This document shows, piece after piece, positions 21,650 through 30,656 of a stretch of DNA of 64,000 bases (positions are counted from its first letter, which is position 1; each line of letters begins with the position of its first letter). The position numbers and the translations under genes are program-made. Source of the stretch: Setoptus koraiensis. Its lineage: Eukaryota; Arthropoda. The DNA is taken from the NCBI GenBank assembly GCA_048013815.1, contig CM106586.1, forward strand, positions 248,001 to 312,000, read 5' to 3'. The notes beneath the pieces were generated by a model, which worked only from the letters and a program-made list of their open reading frames with translations, was not told the DNA's origin and did no database searches.

Positions 21650-22842
21650 GGGCCATACCGACCTAGTAAAGCACTTCATCGAATTAGAGAGCGAAAAGCC
21701 TGTAAAGGTACCACTTAGACGCTATTCTGACAATGAAAAACAGGAAATACGATCGCAAACCAAAGCCATGCTGGAACAAGGCGTTATAACTGGATCGAGA
21801 AGCGCCTACAGTCCTAGTACCGAATAAAGATGGTGGACTTCGATTTTGTTTCGACTACCGTCAGTAAATAAGATCACCCGAAAATGGCCCTTTCCCTGTT
21901 ATTGATATGAATTCGGGCTTCTGGCAGATTGAAGTCGAAGAGAAGCATCGTTACATTACTGCTTTTGCCACACCAGAAGGCCATTATGAGTTTGAGAGAA
22001 TGCCGTTTGGAATGTGCAACGCAGTCAGCACATTTCAGAAAATGGCAGATTCGCTCTTCTGTGGGCTCAAGGGTATAAACTGCATAATATACTTAGATGA
22101 TGCTGCTAATGCCAGTAGCAGCTGGGCCGAACACATAGCCACGTCGAAGGATGTGTTCACACGCTTCAGAGAAGCTGGCCTCACAATAAAATTGTCCAAA
22201 AGTAAGTTTGGAATGAAAGAAATAGATCGGTTGGGACATCATATTAGTGCAGCTGGTTTTAGCCCAATGACCAATAAAATGGAGGCGATAAAGAACATGC
22301 CTTCCCCTCAAAACATTAGCGACATACGGCGTTTCGTGGGAATGTGTTCGTATTATAGAAGATTCGTCCCAAATTTTGCTACCATTTGTGGCCCGCTCTC
22401 AGAGATCACCAAAAAGAACGCCACATGGAGATGGACGGAGTTAGAGGAACACGCACTTGAAGAGATGAAACGGCAACTTATGTCAGATAAATGTGTCGCA
22501 CATTTTAATAGAAGTTTGACTGTTCTATTGAAAGTCGACGCAAGTCGATCTGGCATAGGGGCCATTTTGCTACAAAAGGTAGGCGATTCAGATAAGATGG
22601 TAGCTCGTGTGAGCCGTCGACTGTCCGACTGCGAGAGCCGCTATCCTGTTACAGAACTGGAGGCTTTGTCACTGGTTTTCGCAGTACAGAAATTCCGTCC
22701 TCATTTATATGGTCGTTAAGTGACAGTCCTAACGGACCATTGCGCTTTATGTGCCATCAATCACAAGGTCACTCTCTCACGGAGAATAGCACAATGGCCT
22801 ATTATTCTATCAGAGTTTGACTTAGAGATTAAATACGGGGCT
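21650..22842 (+). pseudogene. pol: Reverse transcriptase and RNase H region (fossil gypsy)
   Basis: Reverse transcriptase landmarks are MNSGFWQIEV, FERMPFGMCNAVSTFQ, and YLDD in CIIYLDDA. Next comes the connection segment GHHISAAGF..RFVGMCSYYRRFVPNFA, then RNase H (LLKVDASRSGIGAILLQK, TELEAL). It is typical of Ty3/gypsy polymerases. The end is replaced by a TIR-element arm at 22843. Broken. Confidence 0.85.
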
Positions 22843-23075
22843 TGTTCGGAAAGACGACACACCCCAATTTGGGTATTTTGGGTATTTTTGGGTAGGGTAT
22901 AGTACCCTGATACCCGAATGGGTATTCCGGAAGTGCGGAAATTCTTCGTTACCGAGATACCCGGGGTACCGCATTGTGGGTATTTCAGGGTATTTGAGGG
23001 CATATCGACGATACAATCGGTCGTACCCACCCGCACGGACATCGGGTAGGGTACTGAGGTCTCCACACCGAGGGT
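22843..23075 (+). mobile_element. B-type arm of a TIR element truncating the gypsy fossil
   Basis: Starts around GGAAAGACGACACACCCC, nearly the same end as the element 51198-52053 in inverse orientation. It continues with GGGTATTTTGGGTATTTTTG, 'attccggaagtgcggaaattc' and ends near 'ccgcacggacatcgggtag', matching about 51825-51850. No core or right end is seen. Confidence 0.7.
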
Positions 23076-23515
23076 AGATCATTCCTATGAGCCACAGGAA
23101 ATGAATAAAAGCGGTCAAACTGAAGAGGCGTGGCTTGTGCGCGCGGCGCGGAGTGCAACTGCGCCCGCAGATAGTCAGACCACCCACCGAGTCCTAGCGC
23201 GTGCACAATTACTTTTTGCTACCAGTTGCGCGTACTTATTCACGTGTGGACCAGATTCACGTACAGCACACGATCAGCTGTAGTGTGTGCTTGTGCACTA
23301 TGGAAGGCATAGCACACGCTACAGCTGATCGCTCAATGTTGACTAGCGAGGCCAATCAATAGCTATCCTCCCACTCCTACTGTAGCTCAATCACTCAAGC
23401 GCGCACTAATAACTCACACACTAACTCTTTCTTACCCGACAATTAAAACTCCGCATACCCGATAGCGGGTCGACCCAATCTATAAAAAAAAAAATAAACC
23501 CAAAAAGTCATTATA
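23076..23515. other. No recognised gene; possible promoter before Merlin-like fragment
   Basis: Mixed sequence with a short inverted repeat around 23265-23330 ('cacacgatcagctg', 'acagctgatcg') and a TATAAAAAAAA stretch at about 23481, 35 bases before the next start codon. Nothing else is recognisable. Confidence 0.3.
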
Positions 23516-23892
23516 ATGACTGATCCACTATCAGGTATGTGGAGTCAAGCTCGACTGTATCGAGAGGCCAGTCTCTCGAACAAGAAAGCTTGCATTGAAT
23601 GGTGTCAGCGAGTAGGCTTGATTCCTTCAATTAAAATGTGCCGAATACACCGGACTCCGTTCCAGCTGGTTGAACAAACACACTTACGGGTATTCGGCCA
23701 TGGTTGGTACTGCAGTAAGTGTCGGAAGAGGGTGGCACTCGGAGTTGGTACTCCATTCGAAAGTTGCCATTCCGACATTGGGCAAGTACTGATGATCGGC
23801 ATGTGCTTCGCAGAGTTAAATACATTAGTGGGGCAGACTCCGCAGATGTTGACTGCCTGTCGAGAGCTGCCGCTAATGGCCTACAAAAAATA
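23516..23892 (+). pseudogene. Merlin/ISXO2-like transposase N-terminal fragment
   Basis: The predicted protein starts at ATG 23516 and contains a zinc-ribbon-like segment with CRIHRTPFQLVEQ then GWYCSKCRKRVALGVGTPFE, followed by a hydrophobic segment IGQVLMIGMCFAE. This resembles the N-terminal region of Merlin/IS1016-type transposases ahead of the ISXO2-like catalytic domain. The frame is cut at 23892, where the mariner-type element's left end TAGGGTGTCTCAATC begins. I could not find the catalytic half downstream. Other proteins share such zinc ribbons, so the family call is moderate. Confidence 0.6.
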
Positions 23893-24197
23893 TAGGGTGT
23901 CTCAATCAAGCGCCCAGGGTTGTACAGATTATGCTACGCTACCTTCCACAGTGCATTTCTCAGAATGCACTGTGGAAGCTACGCAAGCACAGAGTGTGCA
24001 CAAGCACACAGTGCGCATGCAGCAGCGGCAGTTTGTGTGTGCGGGGAGTGCGGGGAGTGCGGTGTGTGCGGTGTGTGCGGTGTGTGCGGGAGTGCGGGAG
24101 TACGGCGTGTGCGGGGAGTGCGGGGAGTGCGGCGTGCGGCGTGTACCGGAAGCTCCCCAACAACCCTTCCACACTTTTAAAATAATAAATTTATAAA

Positions 24198-24217
24198 TTA
24201 ATAAATTAATAAATTTA

Positions 24218-24284
<67 letters not shown>

Positions 24285-24565
24285 CAACAATAACAACAGC
24301 AATAGTAACAACAGCGACAACGGCAACTGCAGCAGCAGCACCACCACCACCACCAACCGCAGCACCACCACCAACCGCAGCAACACCAGCACCAACTGCA
24401 GCAACACCAACTGCAGCAGCAGCACCACCACCAACTGCACCAACTGCAGCAACACCAACTGCACCAACTGCAGCAACACCACCACCAACTTCAGCAACAC
24501 CAACTGCACCAACACCACCAGCACCAACAACAATTGCAACAATTGCAACAACAAAAAATTGGAAA
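24198..24565 (+). repeat. ACAAAACAAA and CAACAC low-complexity leader
   Basis: Tandem CAAAA runs (24225-24290) grade into an ACCACCACC/CTGCAGCAACACCAA region up to 24545, ending just before ATG 24566. It would be the 5' untranslated leader of the transposase transcript. Its complement gives a spurious poly-Leu reading frame. Confidence 0.8.
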
Positions 24566-26777
24566 ATGGTAAGTTCTAGTCTGCCTGTGCGTGTGCCTGT
24601 GCGTGTGCGTGTGCGTGTGCCTGTGCGTGTGCCTGTGCGTGTGCCTGTGCGTGTGGAGGGGAGTATCAGGAGGGGAGTATCAGGAGGGGAGTAACGGGAG
24701 GGTAGTATCAGGAGGGGAGTAACGGGAGGGTAGTATCAGGAGGGGAGTAACGGGGAGTGGTATCGGGAGGGGAGAATTCGGAGAGAGAATCGCCTATTCG
24801 CTTGCATGTTCTATCGAGTCTTCGGGTATTCGCGTGCATGTTCTATCGGGTATTCGGGTGCGTATAAATTTCTTCGAGGATTTATTTTCTGTGATTGAAT
24901 GTTTCTTTGAGGACGCATGGGCACACCTCCATCTGTATGTTCGCTCTGACTGATCACAGTCCTGAATTTTCAACTGGTTTTGCTCCCTACTTCTACAGGC
25001 CCCATCCAAACACACTCTATTTGCTCTTATTCTGCTGAGTGTCTCTGTCACATGCGTCGGAGCCGAGCTTCTCCCAAAAGATAAAGCGAGAATCCTCTAC
25101 AATTTCTTCAAACTTGGGGAGAATTTTTGCCAGCTACAGAAACTTTACCAAAACAAAACTTTCGAAGTTGGCCAATTTCCGACGGAACGGAGAACTGTCA
25201 TTGATTGGAAAAAAAATTTTCTCGAGTTTGGCAACGTCAATGCTCCAAGGGGCGGTGCTCGTGAGGAGTTAACAAAAATCACGCCGGAACTTATTGAAAA
25301 AGTTAGAGTGGCCTGCAAAAATGGTACAGTACCAACAAGTACGAGATTGATAGCAGCGGAAGTAGGCCTCAGTAGGTGTACCGTTCACAGAATACTTAGA
25401 TGCAAACTGAAGTTGAAAGGATACCATCCACGCCACCTGCCCCGCCTTTACGGAGCTCAAGAGAAACGTATAGCATTTGCGGAAGCCATCCTTGAACGAG
25501 CGCCCCTTGAAAACGATACTTTCTACGAAAGACTCGTCTTCTCCGACGAGGCTTGGTTCACGACTGGAGGTCACGTGAACAAGCACAACACAGTTTATTA
25601 CGCAGATAAAAACCCGCATCATATTGTGGAGACTGAGTTGCACGCTAAAAAGAAAATGGCCATTGTATTCATCGGTCATTCATTCAGAAGAGGCCCGTTC
25701 TTTTTCGACGAGAATATAAACGCAGATAATTACATAAAAATGCTCCATGAAAAATTCTTTGATAATTCAACGATTCGAACATTCAGAAACCGTCGAAAAA
25801 TTTTCATGCAAGACGGAGCTAAACCGCACTCAGCCTTCAAAACGGTTAACTATTTAAACATGCAAACTGACGGTCAATGGATCGGAATCGGATCCTCCTT
25901 CTTAGAGTGGCCCCCACATTCGCCAGACTTGAACCCCCTCGACTTTTTCCTCTGGGGTCATCTTAAACAGCAAGTTTACCAGCATGGCAGAAGTTTCAGA
26001 GACAACCTGCCGTCTCTCATTAACACAATTGAAAATGAGTTTTGGGATATACTAAGTTTCACGATCGACAAGGCTTGTACGACCGAATTCCATGGTAGAC
26101 TCAAGAAAGTCATCGAACTGAAAGGCGCCGTCGTTTCTCACGCAAGAGAGAATCGAATAACTTCCGAAGATACTTATGCCTTTCTCAATCCAGATTTAGC
26201 TGCACAGCTTGATCCGGAAAATTTGTACGGTATTGATTTCGACCGCCTCTACATTTCGAACCCCCCAGGCACTGTGGTGGAAGACTGGTGCCACTGTAAC
26301 GGAACTTGTCCTAGGTGCTTGGAGCCGCTAGATGATCTTCCGAGCGAACTACGTCCCCTCGATGAACCCTCGCCAGAGAAAAGGCCCCGTCTCGAACGAA
26401 GTGTCGAATTTAGTGATCTTAACGAAACCCAAACATATGGAGACGATGTTGACGAAGTCTGTACGCGCAACTCCACCCAACCCGAAGAAAAGAAGCAAAA
26501 GCGATGCAAAAAATGTCGAAAATGTCGAAGATGTAGGAAGTGTCCGACACAGCGTAAATGTATGAGTTCAAGAGGAGCCACTGCATCGAGGAGGTCACCA
26601 TTTTCTAGATCAAGCTTGATTGCTCGCCTCGCTCTATCTGCCGTTGCCCTTACTCAAAGCCAACACGATGCTTATGAAGAGAGCTATGAGCGAGAAGAGC
26701 TGTTCTCAGACGAACCAAGCACTCATGAAGAGGATGATTATGACTCAAACCACGACCCATGCTGGACGACCCATTAA
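24566..26777 (+). CDS. Mariner-type DDD transposase, two exons, signal peptide at N-terminus
   Basis: Predicted exon 1 contributes only the ATG (24566-24568), directly followed by donor GTAAGT. Exon 2 starts at 24999 after CTACTTCTACAG and stays open to the TAA at 26775, giving 593 residues. The N-terminus MAPSKHTLFALILLSVSVTC..VGAE is a textbook signal peptide (VGA|E). Helix-turn-helix region follows at about residues 30-140. The catalytic core has D184 (VFSDEAW), D273 (FMQDGAKPH) and D316 (SPDLNPLD), with 42 residues between the last two. A C-terminal extension of about 150 residues holds CHCNGTCPRC and a CxxC run (RCKKCRKCRRCRKC), then an acidic tail. Transposases act in the nucleus, so the leader is unexpected. 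It is related to 14892-16316 but intact, with a much longer tail. Splice sites are inferred by eye; the frame across the junction fits. Confidence 0.75.
24569..24998 (+). other. Predicted intron (phase 0) after the start codon
   Basis: 430 bases from GTAAGT to TTCTACAG. The 5' part is a GTGTGCCTGTGC array, then a GGGAGTATCAGGAGG array to about 24775. Without splicing, the ATG would run into non-matching sequence. With splicing, the signal-peptide frame joins exactly to the transposase frame. The related transposase at 14892 has no intron here. Confidence 0.65.
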
Positions 26778-26843
26778 ATTGCTCAAAAATTGAAAGAGAT
26801 GGCGATAGACTGCATGCCCATATGGACTTCCTGCGATCACTGT

Positions 26844-27046
26844 TCATGAATGCGTGTCACCCTGTGCTCTGGGTTTAAGATTTTTACTTTGAACAAACCC
26901 AGACCGGCCTAGATTCGCCCATACATGCAAATTTCCTGAATATCTCGAGAACCGGAAGTTGTAGAGATTTGAAAATGATGTCATCGAGGTTGTAGTAGTC
27001 TGATATACCAACATACCGAGTTTCAAGGCTGTATCTCAAAGATGAA
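26844..27046 (-). mobile_element. Arm of a core-2 type TIR element, cut by assembly gap
   Basis: The segment 'catgaatgcgtgtcaccctg' through 'cctagattcgcccatacatgcaaatttcctgaatatctcgagaaccggaagtt' is the inverse of 48890-49055. The element continues into the N-run, so neither core nor far end is readable. Confidence 0.65.
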
Positions 27047-27546
27047 NNNNNNNNNNNNNNNNNNNNNNNNNNNNNNNNNNNNNNNNNNNNNNNNNNNNNN
27101 NNNNNNNNNNNNNNNNNNNNNNNNNNNNNNNNNNNNNNNNNNNNNNNNNNNNNNNNNNNNNNNNNNNNNNNNNNNNNNNNNNNNNNNNNNNNNNNNNNNN
27201 NNNNNNNNNNNNNNNNNNNNNNNNNNNNNNNNNNNNNNNNNNNNNNNNNNNNNNNNNNNNNNNNNNNNNNNNNNNNNNNNNNNNNNNNNNNNNNNNNNNN
27301 NNNNNNNNNNNNNNNNNNNNNNNNNNNNNNNNNNNNNNNNNNNNNNNNNNNNNNNNNNNNNNNNNNNNNNNNNNNNNNNNNNNNNNNNNNNNNNNNNNNN
27401 NNNNNNNNNNNNNNNNNNNNNNNNNNNNNNNNNNNNNNNNNNNNNNNNNNNNNNNNNNNNNNNNNNNNNNNNNNNNNNNNNNNNNNNNNNNNNNNNNNNN
27501 NNNNNNNNNNNNNNNNNNNNNNNNNNNNNNNNNNNNNNNNNNNNNN
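27047..27546. other. Assembly gap of 500 N
   Basis: A run of exactly 500 N, a round number that usually marks a gap of unknown size. Reading frames crossing it are meaningless. Confidence 0.98.
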
Positions 27547-27592
27547 AAAAAATTAAGCGCTCGAAATACTGATTTGATCAGTATTACTTGTA
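27547..27592 (-). repeat. Hairpin end module next to gap
   Basis: AAAAATTAAGCGCTCG, then the perfect hairpin AATACTGAT/ATCAGTATT and ACTTGT. This is the same end as at 4515-4560, 10028-10065, 18453-18502, 40841-40880 and 63158-63198. Confidence 0.8.
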
Positions 27593-27879
27593 TAATCTGC
27601 TCTCATTGTTCAAAGGTTTTATGTCTGGAACATTTCTTGGATCGGCATTGTTTTCACCAGATAGAACACGATTTTATACTTCACGTCGAGCATGAGAGGG
27701 CTCTACCTCAGGTTCATTATAATGTCACAGACGAGACCCATGGTCAACGAGCTAGCCAGCAACAACCAATCATCGATGTAGCCCCAGCAGCACCAAGTGC
27801 TGCAGGACATCCATATGCGTCGAGTAGCGACGATGATCATGACGAGTTGTTCGTAGAGAGAGAAGAGAAAGAGATCTAA
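27574..27879 (+). pseudogene. C-terminal zinc-finger fragment, possibly piggyBac-like
   Basis: A reading frame of about 100 residues with CIICSHCSKVLCLEHF..HCFH near its start, a Cys/His pattern like the C-terminal zinc-binding segment of piggyBac-family transposases. Then come a polar linker and an acidic tail ending in a stop. It starts within the hairpin end module, so the upstream part of the gene has been replaced. Other CxxC proteins are possible. An AATAAA signal follows at about 27903. Confidence 0.35.
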
Positions 27880-28079
27880 TGTATGTAAAATGAACACACA
27901 TTAATAAATTTTCTTCTGTTTGATATTTCACTCCAAAACATGTCTAGAGAGTCGTTATAAGGTACGAGAGAGTGTTAGAAACAAACTAATTTTTACTGTG
28001 ATTATTGCAGAAAAACGACAAAAAACGGGTATATGACTAGCCTATTTGTGCTCAGCTCGACCAGCCGAGAACAGATAGG

Positions 28080-28337
28080 CTAAGCATAACCCAATAGGAG
28101 TCCAACACCTAAGTAGGGTTCCTTGTTAGCGGACTCACGCGTCTCAAATTCTTCTTTACTTTTGGGTCCAAGGGAAATCGCTGGCGGAGGCTTCATATTC
28201 TCCATTTCTAGGATAACAATATCCTGTGATTGAGGTTCTTCTGGCAAGATAGGATCGCTTCGCGTATCCCCGCCGAACTTGTGATCGTACGGCTCCCATG
28301 CACGATCATCTTGCTCTTGGACATTCTCGTTTCATGA
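28080..28337 (-). other. Unrecognised minus-strand open frame
   Basis: Reading leftward from about 28337, an acidic frame (QEQDDRAWEPYDHKFGGDTR, later PPPAISLGPKS) stays open for about 85 codons to a TAG at 28080. There is no early ATG. It could be the last exon or the tail of a broken gene. No family recognised. The adjacent 28340-28500 contains a short repeated TTCGCGAC/GTCGCG palindrome. Confidence 0.25.
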
Positions 28338-28716
28338 TGCATCGCTCCGCAACAGTTACGTGTCACAAGCTGACCACAACAGGTGAATTTGTTTAACTCT
28401 GCGACGTCATGCTTCGCACGACGTCGCGTAACTGTCGCTTCGCGACAGTTATGTTGTTCTCACTGTTTGTTTATTGCACCTTCTCTTACGCAAGCGCAAG
28501 CAAACCACGTGATCGGATGCGTTGTATCTAACCACGACCGTAAACGACTGTAAACGAAGCATAAGAGGTGAATAAGAACCGCTCGTGGAGCGGAATAAGG
28601 ACCGTATGAATACGCCTGGCATCAATTTACAGAGCCAAAAAGGATTACAACGTCGCTTTGAACTACTTGGAGAAGGCGCTAAGCGAGGATCAATGTTATT
28701 CAGGCCTGAAAGAGTT

Positions 28717-29558
28717 GGGTTGTTGTAGCGATTAGGTCCCACCGCCGATCGTGATGAAACTTCCGGTACCGGTTCATCTTGACCCATAACCATCAGGTAG
28801 AGTGGTCCGGAAGTGCGGAAACTTCCGGTTCCGGTTTTAACCAAAGTTGCTTCTAGAGAGTTGAAACTCACCAGACTGACGTTCTAGATGACGACTAACA
28901 GGATGGCATAACTTTTAGCACTTCACCACTTCCGGTTCTCTGGTTATAGCGATATCTCTAGAATTGAGAGACCAGAAGTTGCCGAATTCAGGCTTCGGTA
29001 CACTCAGGGAAGAGCCTGCAATTGTTCTTAGAACTCGGCCTGCGGTCTCGTATTCTGGAGGCCGTCACATCTCCGTCGTCGCTCCCGCGACGACGTCGTG
29101 CGACGGGAACCCTTCGGGTAGAGTTGATGAGCGCTTCGGGTATCGGGCTGTGCCCACACAGCTGCAGGCGGGAAGAGTGAACGAACCACCCAACAGAGTA
29201 TGAAAAAGAGGGGATTAAATGACCGAAACAGACGTGAATAGAGAGTGCAGCGAGCACGAGGCATAGAATTGGTCCGCTGACCGCAACCGCACAGGCCCGG
29301 CCAAACCCCAAAATTTGGTTTAACCTCTGTATCTGATGAACCGGAAGTTAAAGCGGATTAATTTTGATCTCATCATGCTCCGCTAGTTGTCATCTGACTA
29401 ATTCTGAATTTTCACAGCTCTATCTCAACATTTATGTATCTCCGAAACCGGAAGTTTCCGCACTTTCGGACTACTCAATTCATAATATAGGGCCCCTACG
29501 AGGCCTGTGTGTCAAGTTTCATGATGATCGGCGCTGGGACTCCATCGCAACAACACCC
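28717..29558 (+). mobile_element. TIR element with core 1
   Basis: Left end GGGTTGTTGTAGCGATTAGG. Palindromic block CCGGAAGTGCGGAAACTTCC at about 28807. Core 1 lies at about 29030-29175, with its last part altered (TGTGCCCACACAGCTGCAGG). The right end is CATCGCAACAACACCC. No good 8-bp duplication is visible, so one flank may have been changed later. The right arm from 29180 is close to 43080-43470. Confidence 0.8.
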
Positions 29559-29881
29559 GGGAGTCTTTCCGCTTTCTTTGTATATGTCCACCTATTTACC
29601 GTTGCGCAGTAATGATAATCAGACATCCATTGTCTCGCCTTTGTAGTATTTTCGTCGAAATCTTTCTTCTAGATTGTTGCTCCTCTGGGTCACGTGCACT
29701 TGACCCAGCGATTGTTTCTCCTTCGTCGATTTCTTCTTCATCTTCTACCTCTTCTACGGTTTCCGCATCTTCTTCTGGTGGTGGTACGCTGTTTCTTCGT
29801 AAGGCTTCTATTATTCGTTGCTTATCTTCTCAACTGAGATTTGATCTATTAACCGACTCTATTTGTCGTTGTAGTTCTTGA
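29559..29881 (-). other. Acidic coiled-coil-like frame on minus strand, unrecognised
   Basis: On the minus strand, residues such as NQELQRQIESVNRSN and then a Glu/Asp-rich run (EEVEDEEEIDEGE) can be read, with an interruption. On the plus strand the same DNA gives a Ser-rich frame that is its mirror. Possibly the remnant of a retroelement structural gene; I cannot assign it. Confidence 0.25.
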
Positions 29882-30136
29882 TTGTCACTGTCCAACATCG
29901 AGTCAAAGATGGACAAGCTAATTCACGATTACAACAATAATGGATCCTTAGTTGCAATCAAAGAACAGCTCGTTCCGATAAAGAAGATGTTTGATAACAG
30001 TACAATAACTACCGCTATAACTCACCTCAGAGGCAACATAAAGAAAGTCTTCACCACGATCGAATACACTATAGAAATAGGTATTGTGATCTTTTCAATA
30101 ATATTACTTATTATTTTTGTACACGGGGAGTTGTAG
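29882..30136 (+). pseudogene. Envelope C-terminal region with membrane anchor (fossil)
   Basis: 84 residues. A helical stretch (NIESKMDKLIHDYNNN) resembles a membrane-proximal heptad region, followed by a hydrophobic anchor (IGIVIFSIILLIIFV) just before the stop. A purine-rich CACGGGGAG and a TGTAGCGC start follow at once, the arrangement of envelope end, polypurine tract and LTR in gypsy-type elements. Only the C-terminal portion is present. Confidence 0.5.
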
Positions 30137-30420
30137 CGCTCAAATAAAGCGCCAACACATATAGCGCGCACTCGCCGCGCTACGGCCGTGCATGGTGCCG
30201 TTAACACCACGCAGCACGGCCAGGCGCGACAAGTGCGCGCCTCAGGCTAAAGACATGTAAATGGGCAATTCTGCTGACCTCAGCAGAATGCCCCTATAAA
30301 TAAAGCCACCACTGATCGACAAAGATCAGTCGTGATCAGACCTACTCCGAGACAACATCTCAAACAGATCATATCCCTTATACAAGTGCAATGAACGGAC
30401 AAACGAGGGTATCTCGGGGT
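30133..30420 (+). repeat. Probable LTR remnant with TATA box
   Basis: It begins TGTAGCGCTC right after a purine-rich tract, contains CCCCTATAAATAAAGCC (about 30290) and downstream GATC-rich transcribed-leader-like sequence. The right end is not defined and no second LTR is visible, so this is tentative. Confidence 0.4.
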
Positions 30421-30444
30421 AGTTCTATATCTGAAAAAGTACTT

Positions 30445-30515
30445 GTACTTGCTAGGATTCGAACCTAGACACTTGAATATACGTTTCAATGCTCTGCCAG
30501 TTAAGCTACAAGTCG
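30445..30515 (-). tRNA. tRNA-like sequence, anticodon GTA by position, probably degenerate
   Basis: On the minus strand: TA GCTT..GAGC D-arm, anticodon stem TTGAA/TTCAA with loop ACGTATA (GTA at positions 34-36, which would read Tyr), and T-arm CTAGG TTCGAAT CCTAG with a perfect stem. The acceptor stem pairs in five of seven positions. Position 33 is C rather than the near-invariant T, and no Tyr-type intron is seen. It may be a tRNA pseudogene or part of a tRNA-derived repeat. Confidence 0.5.
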
Positions 30516-30656
30516 GTTCCTTTATTAGTGTAGACTATGTCCCTTATATGCATACCCTGTCCGTTACACAAGCACACAGCGCGTGACTCTAAAGATCGAA
30601 AACTGTGAATATCCACAAATAGATCGGTACGTGGATATTCACTGGCATACAAAGTC

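Larger units (their letters stand above)
19798..22842 (+). mobile_element. Fossil Ty3/gypsy element, gag to RNase H
   Basis: The plus-strand order is gag, two zinc knuckles, protease, reverse transcriptase and RNase H. It is cut off at 22842, where a B-type TIR-element arm begins. No LTR pair was recognised; the TIR element 18930-19789 lies near its left edge. The element is broken at several places and looks moderately old. Integrase and envelope are not present here. Confidence 0.85.
23893..26830 (+). mobile_element. Second mariner-type element with an intact spliced transposase
   Basis: The left end TAGGGTGTCTCAATCAAG follows a TA at 23891-23892 and resembles the 14536 element's end. A 15-bp-stem hairpin (CTTCCACAGTGCATT/AATGCACTGTGGAAG) at about 23942-23977 matches that element's subterminal hairpin. 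The transposase gene spans 24566-26777. I found no matching right end: the inverse of the left end is not visible before the unrelated repeat at 26844. The right boundary is therefore a guess, and the element may be immobile. Confidence 0.7.

Noticed and set aside
24198-24554. Poly-Leu membrane-like frame on the minus strand
   Set aside because: It is the complement of a CAACA/CAG-type simple repeat in the leader of the transposase transcript.
27042-27572. Frames across the N-runs
   Set aside because: They consist almost wholly of unknown bases; same for the frames around 43387-44180.
27574-27879. Host zinc-finger gene
   Set aside because: It starts inside a recurrent repeat end and lacks an upstream part, so a transposase fragment is more likely, though unproven.
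28717-29558. 8-bp duplication for this TIR element
   Set aside because: The best alignment of the flanks (AAGAGTTG vs GGGAGTCT) matches only at about half the positions.
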